Below are positions 27,500-37,305 of a DNA stretch of 64,000 bases, in pieces. The translations under genes and the position numbers were made by a program. The notes below the pieces were generated by a model, which saw only the letters and a list, made by a program, of their open reading frames with translations, was not told the DNA's origin and did not search any database. The stretch comes from Hydrogenovibrio sp. (GTDB lineage Bacteria > Pseudomonadota > Gammaproteobacteria > Thiomicrospirales > Thiomicrospiraceae): assembly GCA_015484555.1 (NCBI GenBank), contig WFMZ01000030.1:18547-82546 (forward strand), given 5' to 3'. Position 1 is the stretch's first letter. The number at the start of each line of letters is the position of its first letter.

Positions 27500-28406
27500 T
27501 TCATTTCAAAAACAGTTTTTATGCCCTAGATACTGGGGGATTTGGCTGTTATTTTCACTATTAAAACCTTTTGCCTACCTACCTTATACTTGGAATAAGG
27601 CTATTGGAAAAGGGCTTGGAAATCTACTTTTCATACTTGCTACACGCCGTAAAAAAATTGCGCTTGCGAATATAAAAATTGCTTTCCCTGATAATTCTGA
27701 ACAACAAAATAAGTTACTTGCCAAACAACACTTTCAGGCATTAGGCTTTAGTCTATTTGAAGAAAGTATGGTCAACAGAATCAAAGATAAAAACCCTTCC
27801 CAAGTCAACTTTAGTAAACGTATTAAAATCAATGGCATTGAAAACCTACAGCATGACAATGAAACCGGATTAATTATTATTATTCCCCACTTTACAACCA
27901 TTAATGTGACCGGCTACGCGCTTTCTCTTGCCTTAGCTTGCCGAGCCATCTATCGAAAGCATGATATGGCTTTAATGGACTATTTGATACTAAAGGGTAG
28001 AACCATTCAATCTGAAGATGGCCGCCAAGCGAATCCTATTGCCAACACGGAAACCCGTCAAATCGTCAAAACGCTTAGACAGGGTGGTAACATTCTTATT
28101 TTACCAGACCAACGCTATCGAGCTAAAGGGAGTATTCAAGTACCTTTTTTTGGGCAAAAAGTACCAAGTAACCCAGGAGTCAACAAGTTAAGTAAATTAG
28201 GAAAGGCAAAAGTGGTTGTTTGCTTTACTCGACAAGAAAAAGGACATTACTCGCTTAACATATCCACACCCTTAGAGAATTTTCCAAGTGGTGATGACTT
28301 ACAAGATACCCAAAGACTACACAAGCTATACGAGCAAGAAATCAGACAAAACCCTAGTCAGTACCTTTGGGTGCATGACCGCTGGGACATCAAAGATCAT
28401 CTCTAA
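27492..28406 (+). CDS. LpxL/HtrB family lipid A acyltransferase
   Basis: Late acyltransferase of lipid A synthesis, inner membrane. ATG 27492 overlaps the end of msbA; an in-frame upstream start lies inside msbA and is unlikely. The N-terminal membrane segment [18 protein letters not shown] leads into the catalytic domain, with [18 protein letters not shown] as the second conserved block. Oddity: the catalytic H-x4-D/E motif reads HFTTIN (H133 to N138), so the acidic residue is Asn. E. coli LpxL has H132 and E137 at the same positions. It may be altered in activity or use another residue. The family assignment is good; the acyl chain is unknown. Confidence 0.85.
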   Translation: MNNSFQKQFLCPRYWGIWLLFSLLKPFAYLPYTWNKAIGKGLGNLLFILATRRKKIALANIKIAFPDNSEQQNKLLAKQHFQALGFSLFEESMVNRIKDKNPSQVNFSKRIKINGIENLQHDNETGLIIIIPHFTTINVTGYALSLALACRAIYRKHDMALMDYLILKGRTIQSEDGRQANPIANTETRQIVKTLRQGGNILILPDQRYRAKGSIQVPFFGQKVPSNPGVNKLSKLGKAKVVVCFTRQEKGHYSLNISTPLENFPSGDDLQDTQRLHKLYEQEIRQNPSQYLWVHDRWDIKDHL

Positions 28407-28489
28407 CTATTCCCAAGGACAAACCCCTCTTGTCATGCTATAATTACTAGTTGGATATAAAATTTTTAATAAACGAATACGGAAAATTT

Positions 28490-31279
28490 ATGGCTAAGGA
28501 ACTGCGCGACAAACAACTTAGATCTCGAGTAAAACTACTGGGGACTTTGTTAGGAAAAGTCATTGAAGAACAGGTTGGAAAATCTATTTTAGATGCGGTT
28601 GAAAAACTCCGACAGGGGTATATCCAGCTTCATGAACAGAATGACCCTGAACTTAGAAAAGAGCTTCAAGATTTTATTGATGCGCAAACGCCAGACGATC
28701 TATCTTTAATTATTCGTGCTTTCAACCTTTATTTCAGCCTCGTTAATCTGGCCGAAGAAGAGCACCAATTCCATGAGCGTCAAAGCCAGCTTCGTTCAGA
28801 TGGCCCGCTTTGGATGGGTTCAGTTTTAAATACCATTGGCGACTTCAAAAAAGAAGGCCTATCTGCCGATGAAGTGCAAACCATTATCAATGAACTTGAA
28901 TATGTCCCCGTTTTCACGGCTCACCCAACTGAATCAAAGCGTCGTGCTGTCATGGACAACCTTCGCAAAATATTCTTAACACTGGGCGACTATAACGAAG
29001 CAGAAACTTATAAGAATCCCTACGCGCAAGAAGAAGTGATTAAGAAACTACAATATCAGCTTCAAATCTTGTGGAAAACCGATGAAGTTCGCCGTACTAA
29101 GCCGACGGTTCAAGATGAAATTCGTAATGGTATCTACCACTTTCGCCAGTCTTTATTTACTGCCGTACCACAAACATACCGCTACATGGAACGTGCGCTA
29201 GCACGTTATTATCCAAATGCAGACATTCAAACACCAGAATTCTTAACATTTGGCTCCTGGATTGGTGGTGACAGAGATGGTAACCCTTTTGTTACCCATG
29301 AAACCACGGTTAATGCATTATTAATGCAAACTCGTGCTGTTTTATATGAGTATGAGCAGCGTGTATTTCAGTTAAGCAATCAACTCACTCAGTCTGTATT
29401 TATTGCTAACATTAGCCAAGAAGTACTGAATAAAGCAACAATTATTGATAGTGAATTTCAAGAAATGGTTTTCCACCGTCGTTCAGAACGACATAAAGAT
29501 GAACCTTATCGTCGTTTCTTATCGCTTATTCGCGGCCGTCTGCAATTAAATTTAAAATATGTCGAAGACCAGTTAAATGGTGTTGCTACAGATAAATCTC
29601 CATTTAGTTACTCATCTGAAGATGACTTTCTAGAAGACCTTGAGCTTATTTACACCTCTCTATGCAGTCATGGCGATGAAATTGTGGCAGATGCTGATTT
29701 AAAAGATTTAATTCGTTTGGTTAAAACCTTTGGTTTCTACCTAATGCGCTTGGATATTCGTCAAGAATCAAACGTACACTGTGATGCAGTAAGCGACTTA
29801 CTGTCTTACCTAGATATTGACTACAACAGCCTATCAGAACCAGAGAAACTAGACTGTTTAGCCGCACAAATTACGGCACCTACCATCATTGATACCTCTC
29901 ACTTAAACCTAGAGCCAATGACAGTTGAAGTACTTGAAGTTTTCCACGTAATGAAAAAAATGCGTGCCGAAATTAGCCCCAAAGCCTTTAACAACTACGT
30001 TATTTCCATGACACACGAAGCTAGCCACGTTATGGAAGTACTTTTCCTTGCTCACCAAGCTGGGCTTGCAGGTTACAACGCTGGCCAACCTTATTGTGAT
30101 ATTCGTGTTTCCCCTTTATTTGAAACCATTATTGACCTAGAACATATTGTGCCAGTGACTTCTGCTTTGTTTGACAACAAAACTTACATGGAGTTGCTCG
30201 CTGCCTCAGGCAACATGCAAGAAATTATGTTGGGTTATTCAGATTCAGCCAAAGATGGTGGCAACCTGTCTTCTTCTTGGACGCTGTATCAAGCACAGCA
30301 ACAAATTATGGCTTTGGCCGATGAATATGATATTGACTGTCGTTTATTCCACGGTCGTGGTGGAACAGTTGGCCGTGGCGGCGGCCCTACTCACAATGCT
30401 ATTTTGTCACAGCCTACCGGTACGGTACGTGGCAAAATTAAGTTTACAGAGCAGGGAGAAGTCTTGTCGTTTAAGTACAGCAATGCTGAAACAGCCATGT
30501 ACGAACTATCGTTAGGTGTCACAGGCCTAATGAAGGCTTCTAAATGCCTTGTGCGTAAGCAAGAAGCTGACAAACCTGAATACTTAAGCGCCATGCAAGA
30601 ACTTGCGAAAGAAGGTGAAAATTCCTTCCGTGAATTAACCGATGATACCCCAGGGTTCTTCGATTTCTTCTATGCGGCAACGCCGGTAAATGAGATTGGT
30701 TTATTAAATATTGGTTCAAGACCTTCTCACCGTAAAAAAGGGAATTTATCTAAATCCTCTATTCGTGCGATTCCTTGGATATTTGGTTGGGCACAAGCCC
30801 GCCTAACCTTCCCCGCATGGTACGGAACGGGAGAAGCGTTCAGTAACTGGATCCATGCCAAATCTGATGCACAGCTGAAAGAAATGTATGAAAACTGGCC
30901 TTTCTTTAGAGGGCTCGTCAGCAACATTCAGATGGCTTTATTCAAAACCGAACTGTCCATTGGCAAAGGTTATAGTGCTATTGCAGATGACCAGGAAACT
31001 GCCCAGAAAATTTACAGCATGATTGCGGCTGAACATAAACGCACCGTAGACTGTAATCTTCAAATCAGTGGTAATGAGTACCTAATGGCTGACACACCAC
31101 AACTGGCATTATCGCTACAACGACGTGAACCTTATTTAGAGCCTTTGAATAACATTCAAATCTCTATCTTAAAGCACTATAAGAATGAATCTTTATCGGA
31201 AGAAGAGAGAGACATTTGGTTAGCACCGTTACTGAACAGCATTAATGCTATTGCAGCAGGCATGAGAAACACTGGTTAA
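28490..31279 (+). CDS. ppc: Phosphoenolpyruvate carboxylase
   Basis: Carboxylates PEP with bicarbonate to oxaloacetate, refilling the TCA cycle. The ATG at 28490 is chosen over a TTG 39 bases upstream and gives 929 residues. Conserved motifs are TAHPTESKRR (catalytic His), GSWIGGDRDGNPFVT, SDSAKDGGNLSSSW, the catalytic loop FHGRGGTVGRGGGPTHNAI, and a C-terminal MRNTG close to the universal NTG end. It is probably monocistronic: a terminator follows. In autotrophs this enzyme supplies C4 precursors and uses bicarbonate, which links it in theme to the carbonic anhydrase at the window start. Confidence 0.97.
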   Translation: MAKELRDKQLRSRVKLLGTLLGKVIEEQVGKSILDAVEKLRQGYIQLHEQNDPELRKELQDFIDAQTPDDLSLIIRAFNLYFSLVNLAEEEHQFHERQSQLRSDGPLWMGSVLNTIGDFKKEGLSADEVQTIINELEYVPVFTAHPTESKRRAVMDNLRKIFLTLGDYNEAETYKNPYAQEEVIKKLQYQLQILWKTDEVRRTKPTVQDEIRNGIYHFRQSLFTAVPQTYRYMERALARYYPNADIQTPEFLTFGSWIGGDRDGNPFVTHETTVNALLMQTRAVLYEYEQRVFQLSNQLTQSVFIANISQEVLNKATIIDSEFQEMVFHRRSERHKDEPYRRFLSLIRGRLQLNLKYVEDQLNGVATDKSPFSYSSEDDFLEDLELIYTSLCSHGDEIVADADLKDLIRLVKTFGFYLMRLDIRQESNVHCDAVSDLLSYLDIDYNSLSEPEKLDCLAAQITAPTIIDTSHLNLEPMTVEVLEVFHVMKKMRAEISPKAFNNYVISMTHEASHVMEVLFLAHQAGLAGYNAGQPYCDIRVSPLFETIIDLEHIVPVTSALFDNKTYMELLAASGNMQEIMLGYSDSAKDGGNLSSSWTLYQAQQQIMALADEYDIDCRLFHGRGGTVGRGGGPTHNAILSQPTGTVRGKIKFTEQGEVLSFKYSNAETAMYELSLGVTGLMKASKCLVRKQEADKPEYLSAMQELAKEGENSFRELTDDTPGFFDFFYAATPVNEIGLLNIGSRPSHRKKGNLSKSSIRAIPWIFGWAQARLTFPAWYGTGEAFSNWIHAKSDAQLKEMYENWPFFRGLVSNIQMALFKTELSIGKGYSAIADDQETAQKIYSMIAAEHKRTVDCNLQISGNEYLMADTPQLALSLQRREPYLEPLNNIQISILKHYKNESLSEEERDIWLAPLLNSINAIAAGMRNTG

Positions 31280-31304
31280 GGTAAAACAGCTTTAATCATG
31301 TGAC

Positions 31305-31322
31305 CCACCCCTGGTGATTTTT
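31305..31322 (-). repeat. Dispersed repeat, copy 5 (one change)
   Basis: Minus-strand AAAAATCACCAGGGGTGG, one change from the core. It lies directly between the ppc stop codon and the ppc terminator hairpin. Confidence 0.85.
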
Positions 31323-31345
31323 AAGCCCGCTTGATGCGGGCTTTT
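31323..31345 (+). terminator. Intrinsic terminator after ppc
   Basis: 8-bp perfect stem AAGCCCGC / GCGGGCTT with loop TTGAT followed by T residues. Confidence 0.85.
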
Positions 31346-31371
31346 ACTTTTGGCCAATAAATAAGTATAAT
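31343..31371 (+). promoter_or_regulatory. Sigma-70 promoter for panD
   Basis: TTTACT, 17 bases, TATAAT (perfect -10 box). It lies 41 bases upstream of the panD ATG and abuts the ppc terminator. Confidence 0.5.
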
Positions 31372-31412
31372 ACGGCGCTTATTTATTTGAACTACGGACA
31401 CTTGTTTAGCTT

Positions 31413-31808
31413 ATGCAAATTACTCTGCTAAAATCCAAATTACATAGAGTCACCACCACCCATTCAGAACTAGATTATGAAGGCTCCTGTGCGATTGACG
31501 GGCTCTTACTAGACTTAGCTGGCATTCGTGAATACGAGCAAATTCAAATTTATAACATCAACAATGGTGAGCGTTTTACGACCTACGCTATTCGCGCTGA
31601 AGAAAATACGGGCATCATTTCAATCAATGGTGCAGCTGCTCATAAAGCTAATCCAGATGATTTATTGATTATTGCCACTTATATTTCGATGAATGAAAAA
31701 GAGGCCGATACCTTTAAACCTGTCATGGTTTACTTTGAAGGCGGGCGTGAAAACAAAGTCTCTCACACCCGTAATAGCATCCCTGTTCAAATGCAGAAGC
31801 AAGCTTAG
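31413..31808 (+). CDS. panD: Aspartate 1-decarboxylase proenzyme
   Basis: Makes beta-alanine from aspartate for pantothenate and coenzyme A. The 131-residue length fits. The self-cleavage site is Gly-Ser in YEGSCAID (residues 24-25), which generates the pyruvoyl group; the catalytic Tyr and Arg region ([11 protein letters not shown]) and the NGAAAHKA block are present. It sits alone between ppc and the convergent phoR gene, with its own promoter and a strong bidirectional terminator. Pantothenate kinase coaX of the same pathway lies far off at 62390. Confidence 0.96.
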   Translation: MQITLLKSKLHRVTTTHSELDYEGSCAIDGLLLDLAGIREYEQIQIYNINNGERFTTYAIRAEENTGIISINGAAAHKANPDDLLIIATYISMNEKEADTFKPVMVYFEGGRENKVSHTRNSIPVQMQKQA

Positions 31809-31841
31809 CGTTTAACCCCCTTAAATATTAAGATCCATACT

Positions 31842-31878
31842 AAAAAGGCGTCATATGATTTTTCATATGACGCCTTTT
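31842..31878. terminator. Bidirectional terminator between panD and phoR
   Basis: A 16-17-bp perfect inverted repeat (AAAAAGGCGTCATATGA and its complement) with a short T-rich loop. A runs on the left and T runs on the right serve both strands. Confidence 0.9.
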
Positions 31879-31920
31879 TTGTTAAAAACAATAAATATAA
31901 AAACAGCCTACTGTATTGCC

Positions 31921-33207
31921 TTAAGCTGCTGTTAACTGGCAACTAAATACAGAGCCAACACCATATTGACTAGATACGTTCAAGCTAGTGCCATGTCGTT
32001 CTAAAATATGCTTCACAATAGCCAACCCTAGCCCTGTACCACCTGTATCTCGTGAACGAGCGTCATCTATTCGATAGAAGCGTTCGGTGAGCCTAGCGAG
32101 ATGTTCTTGTGCGATACCCATACCCCAATCTTGTACTTCGAAGTTCACCATACCTTTTTTCAAATACAACCTTATCGCAATATTACCCCCATTTGGGCTG
32201 TAACGAACAGCGTTGGAGATTAAATTGGTAAACACACTCACTAAAGGGGTTTTAAAGCCTTCTACAAACAAGCTTTCTTCAATATCAAAGTTAAACTGGT
32301 GCTGCCCGCTACTCAGCTGTTCTGATGATAACGTTAAGCTTGCTAATAACTCGCTAACATTAATTTTTTCAGGCTTACCGACCAAGGCTTCAGATTCTAA
32401 TGCTGACAGACTTAATAACTCATTCAAAAGAGACTGCATTCTTAATGACTGCTGATGCATCTGCTCTAAAGGCATCTGCCAACGTCCCTCATTGGCTTCC
32501 ATATCTATCATGGTTTCAACATATCCCCTAATGACCGTTAAGGGCGTGCGTAACTCGTGAGAGGCATTGGCAATAAAATCTTTACGGATTTGTGCACTAT
32601 TATAAAGTTCATGAATGTCTTTAAAAATAATAAGCTTATGCTGTTTATAGTAGTTAGACACTTCAACACTAAAGGTTCTGGGAATGCCCTGTAAGCTTTT
32701 TAAGATAAGTGGTTGTTCATAGTTTTCGTCATGTAAGTATTGAATAAATTCTGAAATACGTAAATGGTATTCTAACTTCATACCGATATCTGCATGAGAT
32801 AGCTTTAGCTTTTGTTCGGCGGACTGGTTAAACCATTCTACCTGCCTTTTTTCTCCAACTGAGATAATGGCATCATCAAGCGCCATGGCAGCCGCTTTAA
32901 ATTGTTCAGATTTATATAACTGAATATCAGCATGTTTTTCTAAAGATCGTTGCTTGCGTGAAACCAAATGCCCCACCTCTGCCCACAAACCAGAGGTTGG
33001 TGGATAGTGCACGCTGCCATCGCCTTTCAGCCACAGTTCAAACTTGCGCATACTTAAAATTTGGCGAGCAACATAAAAGCAAAAATAGAATATTAAAGCC
33101 AGCCAAATATCACCCACCAACCAACCTAAAAATAAGGCTAACCAAAGGGTCGTGACCAACCATGTTAGCTCTCGCAACACACCTGCTGAAAGAAACTTTA
33201 TTTTCAT
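31921..33207 (-). CDS. phoR: Phosphate regulon sensor histidine kinase
   Basis: Membrane kinase of the phosphate-starvation two-component system, partner of phoB directly upstream (the genes abut). Two N-terminal hydrophobic helices lie at about residues 10-48, a PAS-like domain at about 100-200, HisKA with FIANASHELRTPLTVIRGY (phosphorylated His), then HATPase_c with NLISNAVRYSPNGG and DTGGTGLGLAIVKHI. The layout matches PhoR, including the lack of a large periplasmic domain; signal input comes through PstB/PhoU encoded upstream. Confidence 0.93.
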   Translation of the reverse strand: MKIKFLSAGVLRELTWLVTTLWLALFLGWLVGDIWLALIFYFCFYVARQILSMRKFELWLKGDGSVHYPPTSGLWAEVGHLVSRKQRSLEKHADIQLYKSEQFKAAAMALDDAIISVGEKRQVEWFNQSAEQKLKLSHADIGMKLEYHLRISEFIQYLHDENYEQPLILKSLQGIPRTFSVEVSNYYKQHKLIIFKDIHELYNSAQIRKDFIANASHELRTPLTVIRGYVETMIDMEANEGRWQMPLEQMHQQSLRMQSLLNELLSLSALESEALVGKPEKINVSELLASLTLSSEQLSSGQHQFNFDIEESLFVEGFKTPLVSVFTNLISNAVRYSPNGGNIAIRLYLKKGMVNFEVQDWGMGIAQEHLARLTERFYRIDDARSRDTGGTGLGLAIVKHILERHGTSLNVSSQYGVGSVFSCQLTAA

Positions 33208-33903
33208 TTAATCCACCGAGAAGCGATAACCCACGCCCCGAACCGTTTGAATGGTATCTTCAGCATCGACTTCTTTTAGTAACTTCCTTAAACGCCTAAT
33301 ATGTACATCAACCGTACGCTCTTCTACAATAACACTGGTCCCCCAAACTTGGTCTAACAGCTGTGACCTAGAGTAAACTCGGTTTGGGTTGGCCATAAAA
33401 AACTGTACCAATTTAAATTCAGTAGGTCCTAGCTTTAGCTCCGTTTTATTCACTTTAAAACGGTAGCTGTTTAAGTCTAAAGAAAGGTGTCCTATTTTGA
33501 TGACCTTACTCACCACCTTTTCAACAGATGATGAACGTCTTAGCAAGGCCTGGCACCTTGCTACCAAAGCGCGCGGAGAAAAAGGCTTCACCACATAGTC
33601 ATCCGCCCCCGCATCAAACCCCACTACCTGGTCGGCCTCTTCTCCCTTAGCCGTTAGCATTAAAATAGGCGTGTTAGCCACCACTTCATATTGCCGAACT
33701 TTCTCACAAAATTGAACTCCGCTCATGCCTGGCAGCATCCAATCTACAATTACGCCATCTGGCAAATGGTCTTGTAACAATGCCCAACCCTGCTCAGCAT
33801 TAGGCGCTTCAATAATGGCAAAACCCGCTACAGAAAGCGTGAACTTCAACATATCTCGAATGGCAGTTTCATCTTCAATAATGAGTATGGTTTGAGCAGA
33901 CAT
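33208..33903 (-). CDS. phoB: Phosphate regulon response regulator
   Basis: OmpR-family transcription factor that binds Pho boxes. The receiver domain has ILIIEDE at the N terminus, phospho-acceptor Asp in VIVDWMLPGMSG, and KPFSPRAL. The winged-helix DNA-binding domain ends in EERTVDVHIRRLRKLL. ATG 33903 aligns with the E. coli PhoB start and has GGA upstream; ATG 33915 would add four residues. It lies between phoU and phoR in a single pst-pho transcription unit, so it is likely self-activated through the Pho box ahead of pstC. Confidence 0.94.
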   Translation of the reverse strand: MSAQTILIIEDETAIRDMLKFTLSVAGFAIIEAPNAEQGWALLQDHLPDGVIVDWMLPGMSGVQFCEKVRQYEVVANTPILMLTAKGEEADQVVGFDAGADDYVVKPFSPRALVARCQALLRRSSSVEKVVSKVIKIGHLSLDLNSYRFKVNKTELKLGPTEFKLVQFFMANPNRVYSRSQLLDQVWGTSVIVEERTVDVHIRRLRKLLKEVDAEDTIQTVRGVGYRFSVD

Positions 33904-33950
33904 TTTAGGCGACATCCAAGTTAAAATAAGGGTTAAAACATACGTTAGTG

Positions 33951-34691
33951 TTATTCAGAAGCTTCCATATTTTGAAACAGTTTAACCACCGCCTCTTTAT
34001 CCATGACACGAATATCTTCACCATTAATTAAGTAAACCAGGTTTTCGATAATATTACGAACATGGTCAGAAACTCTTTCTACCGCTCTTACAGACAGTAA
34101 TAGCTGCGCAATACATTCTACTTTATCAGGCTGCTCTTTAAAGCCTTTTATAATTTCTGCATAGGCTTCTTTATAAATGGCATCTATGACCTCTTCTTCT
34201 GTAATTACCGCTAGCGCATCTTTAATGGTTAATTTAGCGAAAGCATTTAAAGTAGCATTTAACATTTGTTCGGAACGATACGCCATGTCCAACAACTTTG
34301 AATAGCCTGGAATATCATCACAAGGTTGTTGTCCCAGTTTAATAAAAACCTTAACCATTTTAGCTAACTTGACCACTTCATCGCCAATACGCTCCAAATC
34401 AATCGCAATACGAATTGCGGCAATGGTTAAGCGTAAGTCAGCCGCCGCAGGTTGTTGACGTGCTAAAATATTAGCACACAGACGTTCTATTTCAAATTCA
34501 GCCATATTGACAGCCTTATCTAAAATAATCACTTCTTCAGCACGATTCACATCACCATGGGTTAAAGCTTCTAAGGCATTAGATAACTGGCTTTCAGCCA
34601 AACCACCCATTTCTAAAATTTGATTAAACACACCTTCAAGACTGTCATTTAATCGCCCTGAAATATGAGAGGTAAATTCTTGCTTTTCCAT
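33951..34691 (-). CDS. phoU: Phosphate transport accessory/regulatory protein PhoU
   Basis: Cytoplasmic helical-bundle protein that links the Pst transporter to PhoR and limits phosphate uptake. The 246-residue length and two repeated PhoU helical units (GGLAESQLSNALEAL..., LDMAYRSEQMLNATLNAF...) with E/DxxxD metal-binding motifs (LERIGDEVVKLA, VERVSDHVRNI) are characteristic. It sits between pstB and phoB. The gap to pstB holds one dispersed repeat. Confidence 0.95.
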   Translation of the reverse strand: MEKQEFTSHISGRLNDSLEGVFNQILEMGGLAESQLSNALEALTHGDVNRAEEVIILDKAVNMAEFEIERLCANILARQQPAAADLRLTIAAIRIAIDLERIGDEVVKLAKMVKVFIKLGQQPCDDIPGYSKLLDMAYRSEQMLNATLNAFAKLTIKDALAVITEEEVIDAIYKEAYAEIIKGFKEQPDKVECIAQLLLSVRAVERVSDHVRNIIENLVYLINGEDIRVMDKEAVVKLFQNMEASE

Positions 34692-34754
34692 ATGTAATTC
34701 CTTTTATATTTTGTATCTCTCATCCTGAGATGAGTACGAAAAATGCCCAAACCC

Positions 34755-34772
34755 AAAAATCGCCAGGGGTGG
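34755..34772 (+). repeat. Dispersed repeat, copy 6
   Basis: Exact core AAAAATCGCCAGGGGTGG, flanked by AAACCC and TCT. It lies inside the pst-pho operon between pstB and phoU. Confidence 0.9.
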
Positions 34773-34797
34773 TCTATTCAAATAACCATTTTAATGT

Positions 34798-35568
34798 TTA
34801 GCCATAACGCCCTGAAATATAGTCTTCTGTACGCTTTTGTTGTGGTGCCGTAAATAAGCCATCTGTATCAGAATATTCAATTAAATCACCCATATACATG
34901 AAGGCCGTGTAGTCAGAAACCCTGGCGGCTTGTTGCATATTGTGTGTCACAATTAAAATAGTAAATTCTTTTTTTAGCTCAAAAATAAGTTCCTCAATCG
35001 CTAGGGTTGAAATAGGATCCAGTGCCGAAGTGGGTTCATCTAACAACAGCACTTCGGGTCTAATGGCAATCGCCCTGGCAATGCATAATCTTTGCTGTTG
35101 TCCGCCAGACATGCCAAGGGCATTTTCATCTAAACGATCTTTCACTTCCTCCCAAAGACCAGCCCCTTTTAAAGCCCATTGCACTTCTTTATCTAGCATA
35201 GCCTTGTCACGAATGCCTTGTAGCCTTAAACCATAACAAACATTTTCATAAATAGATTTAGGAAAAGGATTGGGCTTTTGAAATACCATGCCAACACGTC
35301 GTCTCAACAAAGAAACATCCATTTCTTTGGCGTACATATCATCACCATATAAAGTCATATCACCGGTAACACTCACCGAATCAATTAAATCATTCATTCT
35401 ATTAAAACAGCGTAATAAGGTCGATTTACCACAACCAGACGGACCAATAAAAGCTGTTACCTTCTTCTCTGGCAAGGACATACTGATGCCGTTAAGAGCT
35501 TTTTTCTTTCCATAAAATAATGCCCAGTCCTTAACTTCTATGGCTATGTTTTCATCTTCTAAATTCAT
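34798..35568 (-). CDS. pstB: Phosphate ABC transporter ATPase
   Basis: ATPase of the high-affinity phosphate importer. Walker [15 protein letters not shown]-loop [12 protein letters not shown], signature [16 protein letters not shown], Walker [14 protein letters not shown] and H-loop VTHNMQQA are present. The QKPNPFP and LIEYSDT segments are specific to PstB. Length 256 is normal. It follows pstA by 75 bases on the same strand. Confidence 0.96.
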   Translation of the reverse strand: MNLEDENIAIEVKDWALFYGKKKALNGISMSLPEKKVTAFIGPSGCGKSTLLRCFNRMNDLIDSVSVTGDMTLYGDDMYAKEMDVSLLRRRVGMVFQKPNPFPKSIYENVCYGLRLQGIRDKAMLDKEVQWALKGAGLWEEVKDRLDENALGMSGGQQQRLCIARAIAIRPEVLLLDEPTSALDPISTLAIEELIFELKKEFTILIVTHNMQQAARVSDYTAFMYMGDLIEYSDTDGLFTAPQQKRTEDYISGRYG

Positions 35569-35643
35569 GCTAACACTCTCTTTTCTTGTCTACATTTAAC
35601 CGAATGATATCGGCTATTTTAATCGCTTATGCCGTATGTCTCG

Positions 35644-37293
35644 TTAATGACTTAACGATTTATATTTTTCTCGCAAGCGATTTCTAATGATGATGGCACC
35701 CACGTTAAGCGACACAATAATCACAATTAATAATAAAGCCGTTGCATAAACCAATGGCTGTGAAGCTTCAACATTAGGGCTTTGAAAGCCCACATCGTAA
35801 ATTTGAAATCCTAGGTGCATAAACTTTCGGTCTAAATGAACAAACGGGGCATTAAAATCAATGGGTAACTCGGGTGCTAACTTCACTACGCCCACTAACA
35901 TCAATGGAGCAACCTCTCCTGCGGCTCGTGCAACGGCCAAAATAAGCCCCGTCATAATGGCTGGCAAAGACATAGGGAGAACAATTTTCATAATCGTTTC
36001 AGACCGAGTCGCCCCCAGCGCAAGCCCGCCTTCACGCAAAGACATTGGTACACGAGAAAGACCTTCTTGGGTTGAGACTATCACCACAGGCAAAGTAAGC
36101 AAAGCCATGGTTAAAGAAGCCCACAACAATCCTGGCGTACCAAAAGTCGGACTAGGCTGCGCATAGGAATAGAAGAGGTCATCAATGCTACCGCCTAATA
36201 TATACACGAAGAAGCCTAGACCAAAAATACCAAACACGATAGAAGGCACGCCCGCTAAGTTATTAATAGAAATTCTAACCAGCCGAAGTAAAAAGCCCTC
36301 TTTTGCATATTCCGACATATAAACTGCTGCAACCACCCCTAATGGCATTACAAAGATCGTCATTAAAATAACCATCGTAATCGTGCCGATAATGGCAGGG
36401 AAAATACCCCCTTCTGTATTGGCTTCACGTGGATCATCAATTAAAAAGTGCCCCATAGATTGAAAGAAGAATGATAACTCTTCTAACAAGCTCATTTCAT
36501 TGGGCTGCCAAAGCTTGACAATGTTTTTAATTTGAACGTGTACTTTCTGACCCCCTGCAATGGTCAGCACCACTTCACCCAACGCTTTTCTTTGACTATA
36601 TAAAACGGTTAGTTGCTTTTGAAACTGCTCAAACTGCTTATTTAATAATTGGGATTGTTCTGCAAACTCCGCTTGCTTATCAGTGGTAAATGAACCGGTT
36701 AACCTAAGTTTTTTCTTATCCAATCTAAGCCTTTCAAGATCATAATTAATACTACCAATATCCATTTTTTCAATATGCTTAATTTTGCCTCTAAGTTGCT
36801 GACTTTTTGCTAAGGTCTTTTTCACCAGCGTCATATTTTGAGCATTAACAGGATATTTATGACCATTTATTTGAATATAATTTAATTTCCCATAAACATT
36901 TCCCCACTCATATCGTTCAAGCACAAAAATATTGTCTGCTTTTTTTAGCGTCTGTGAGACTAGGTCATTTGCACTAATCCACCTAAAATCAATACCATAA
37001 ATATCACGGTTACCCACCTTAATTAAATATTGCTTCACTTGAGCTTTATGGGCTATTCCAGCCTCATCCTGGTAAGACACCTCTTTATATTTAGTGTCAT
37101 ATATTTCACCAACCACCTGCTCTACTGAGCCCTGGTTATTTAAGTTGAATTCATATACCGCATGAGGCCAAAAATGTGCCAAACCTTTGTAGGCAATCAT
37201 CAGCACCAAGCCTACGACCAATACGACACTAATACTCACTGCTGAAGCACTGAACCAAATCCAGTGTTCGCCTTTTTTAAACCAATTAATCAT
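35644..37293 (-). CDS. pstA: Phosphate ABC transporter permease, long form
   Basis: Membrane permease of the Pst importer. ATG 37293 has AAGGA at suitable spacing; a TTG six bases upstream is less likely. A first transmembrane helix near residues 15-35 is followed by a large insertion (about 40-280) predicted outside the membrane, then the normal permease core with the EAA-like loop LREGGLALGATRSETIMKIVLPMSLPAI. Long PstA proteins of about 550 residues are usual in Vibrio/Pseudomonas-type gammaproteobacteria. It starts 13 bases after the pstC stop. Confidence 0.93.
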   Translation of the reverse strand: MINWFKKGEHWIWFSASAVSISVVLVVGLVLMIAYKGLAHFWPHAVYEFNLNNQGSVEQVVGEIYDTKYKEVSYQDEAGIAHKAQVKQYLIKVGNRDIYGIDFRWISANDLVSQTLKKADNIFVLERYEWGNVYGKLNYIQINGHKYPVNAQNMTLVKKTLAKSQQLRGKIKHIEKMDIGSINYDLERLRLDKKKLRLTGSFTTDKQAEFAEQSQLLNKQFEQFQKQLTVLYSQRKALGEVVLTIAGGQKVHVQIKNIVKLWQPNEMSLLEELSFFFQSMGHFLIDDPREANTEGGIFPAIIGTITMVILMTIFVMPLGVVAAVYMSEYAKEGFLLRLVRISINNLAGVPSIVFGIFGLGFFVYILGGSIDDLFYSYAQPSPTFGTPGLLWASLTMALLTLPVVIVSTQEGLSRVPMSLREGGLALGATRSETIMKIVLPMSLPAIMTGLILAVARAAGEVAPLMLVGVVKLAPELPIDFNAPFVHLDRKFMHLGFQIYDVGFQSPNVEASQPLVYATALLLIVIIVSLNVGAIIIRNRLREKYKSLSH

Positions 37294-37305
37294 CGTCAAT
37301 TTTCC

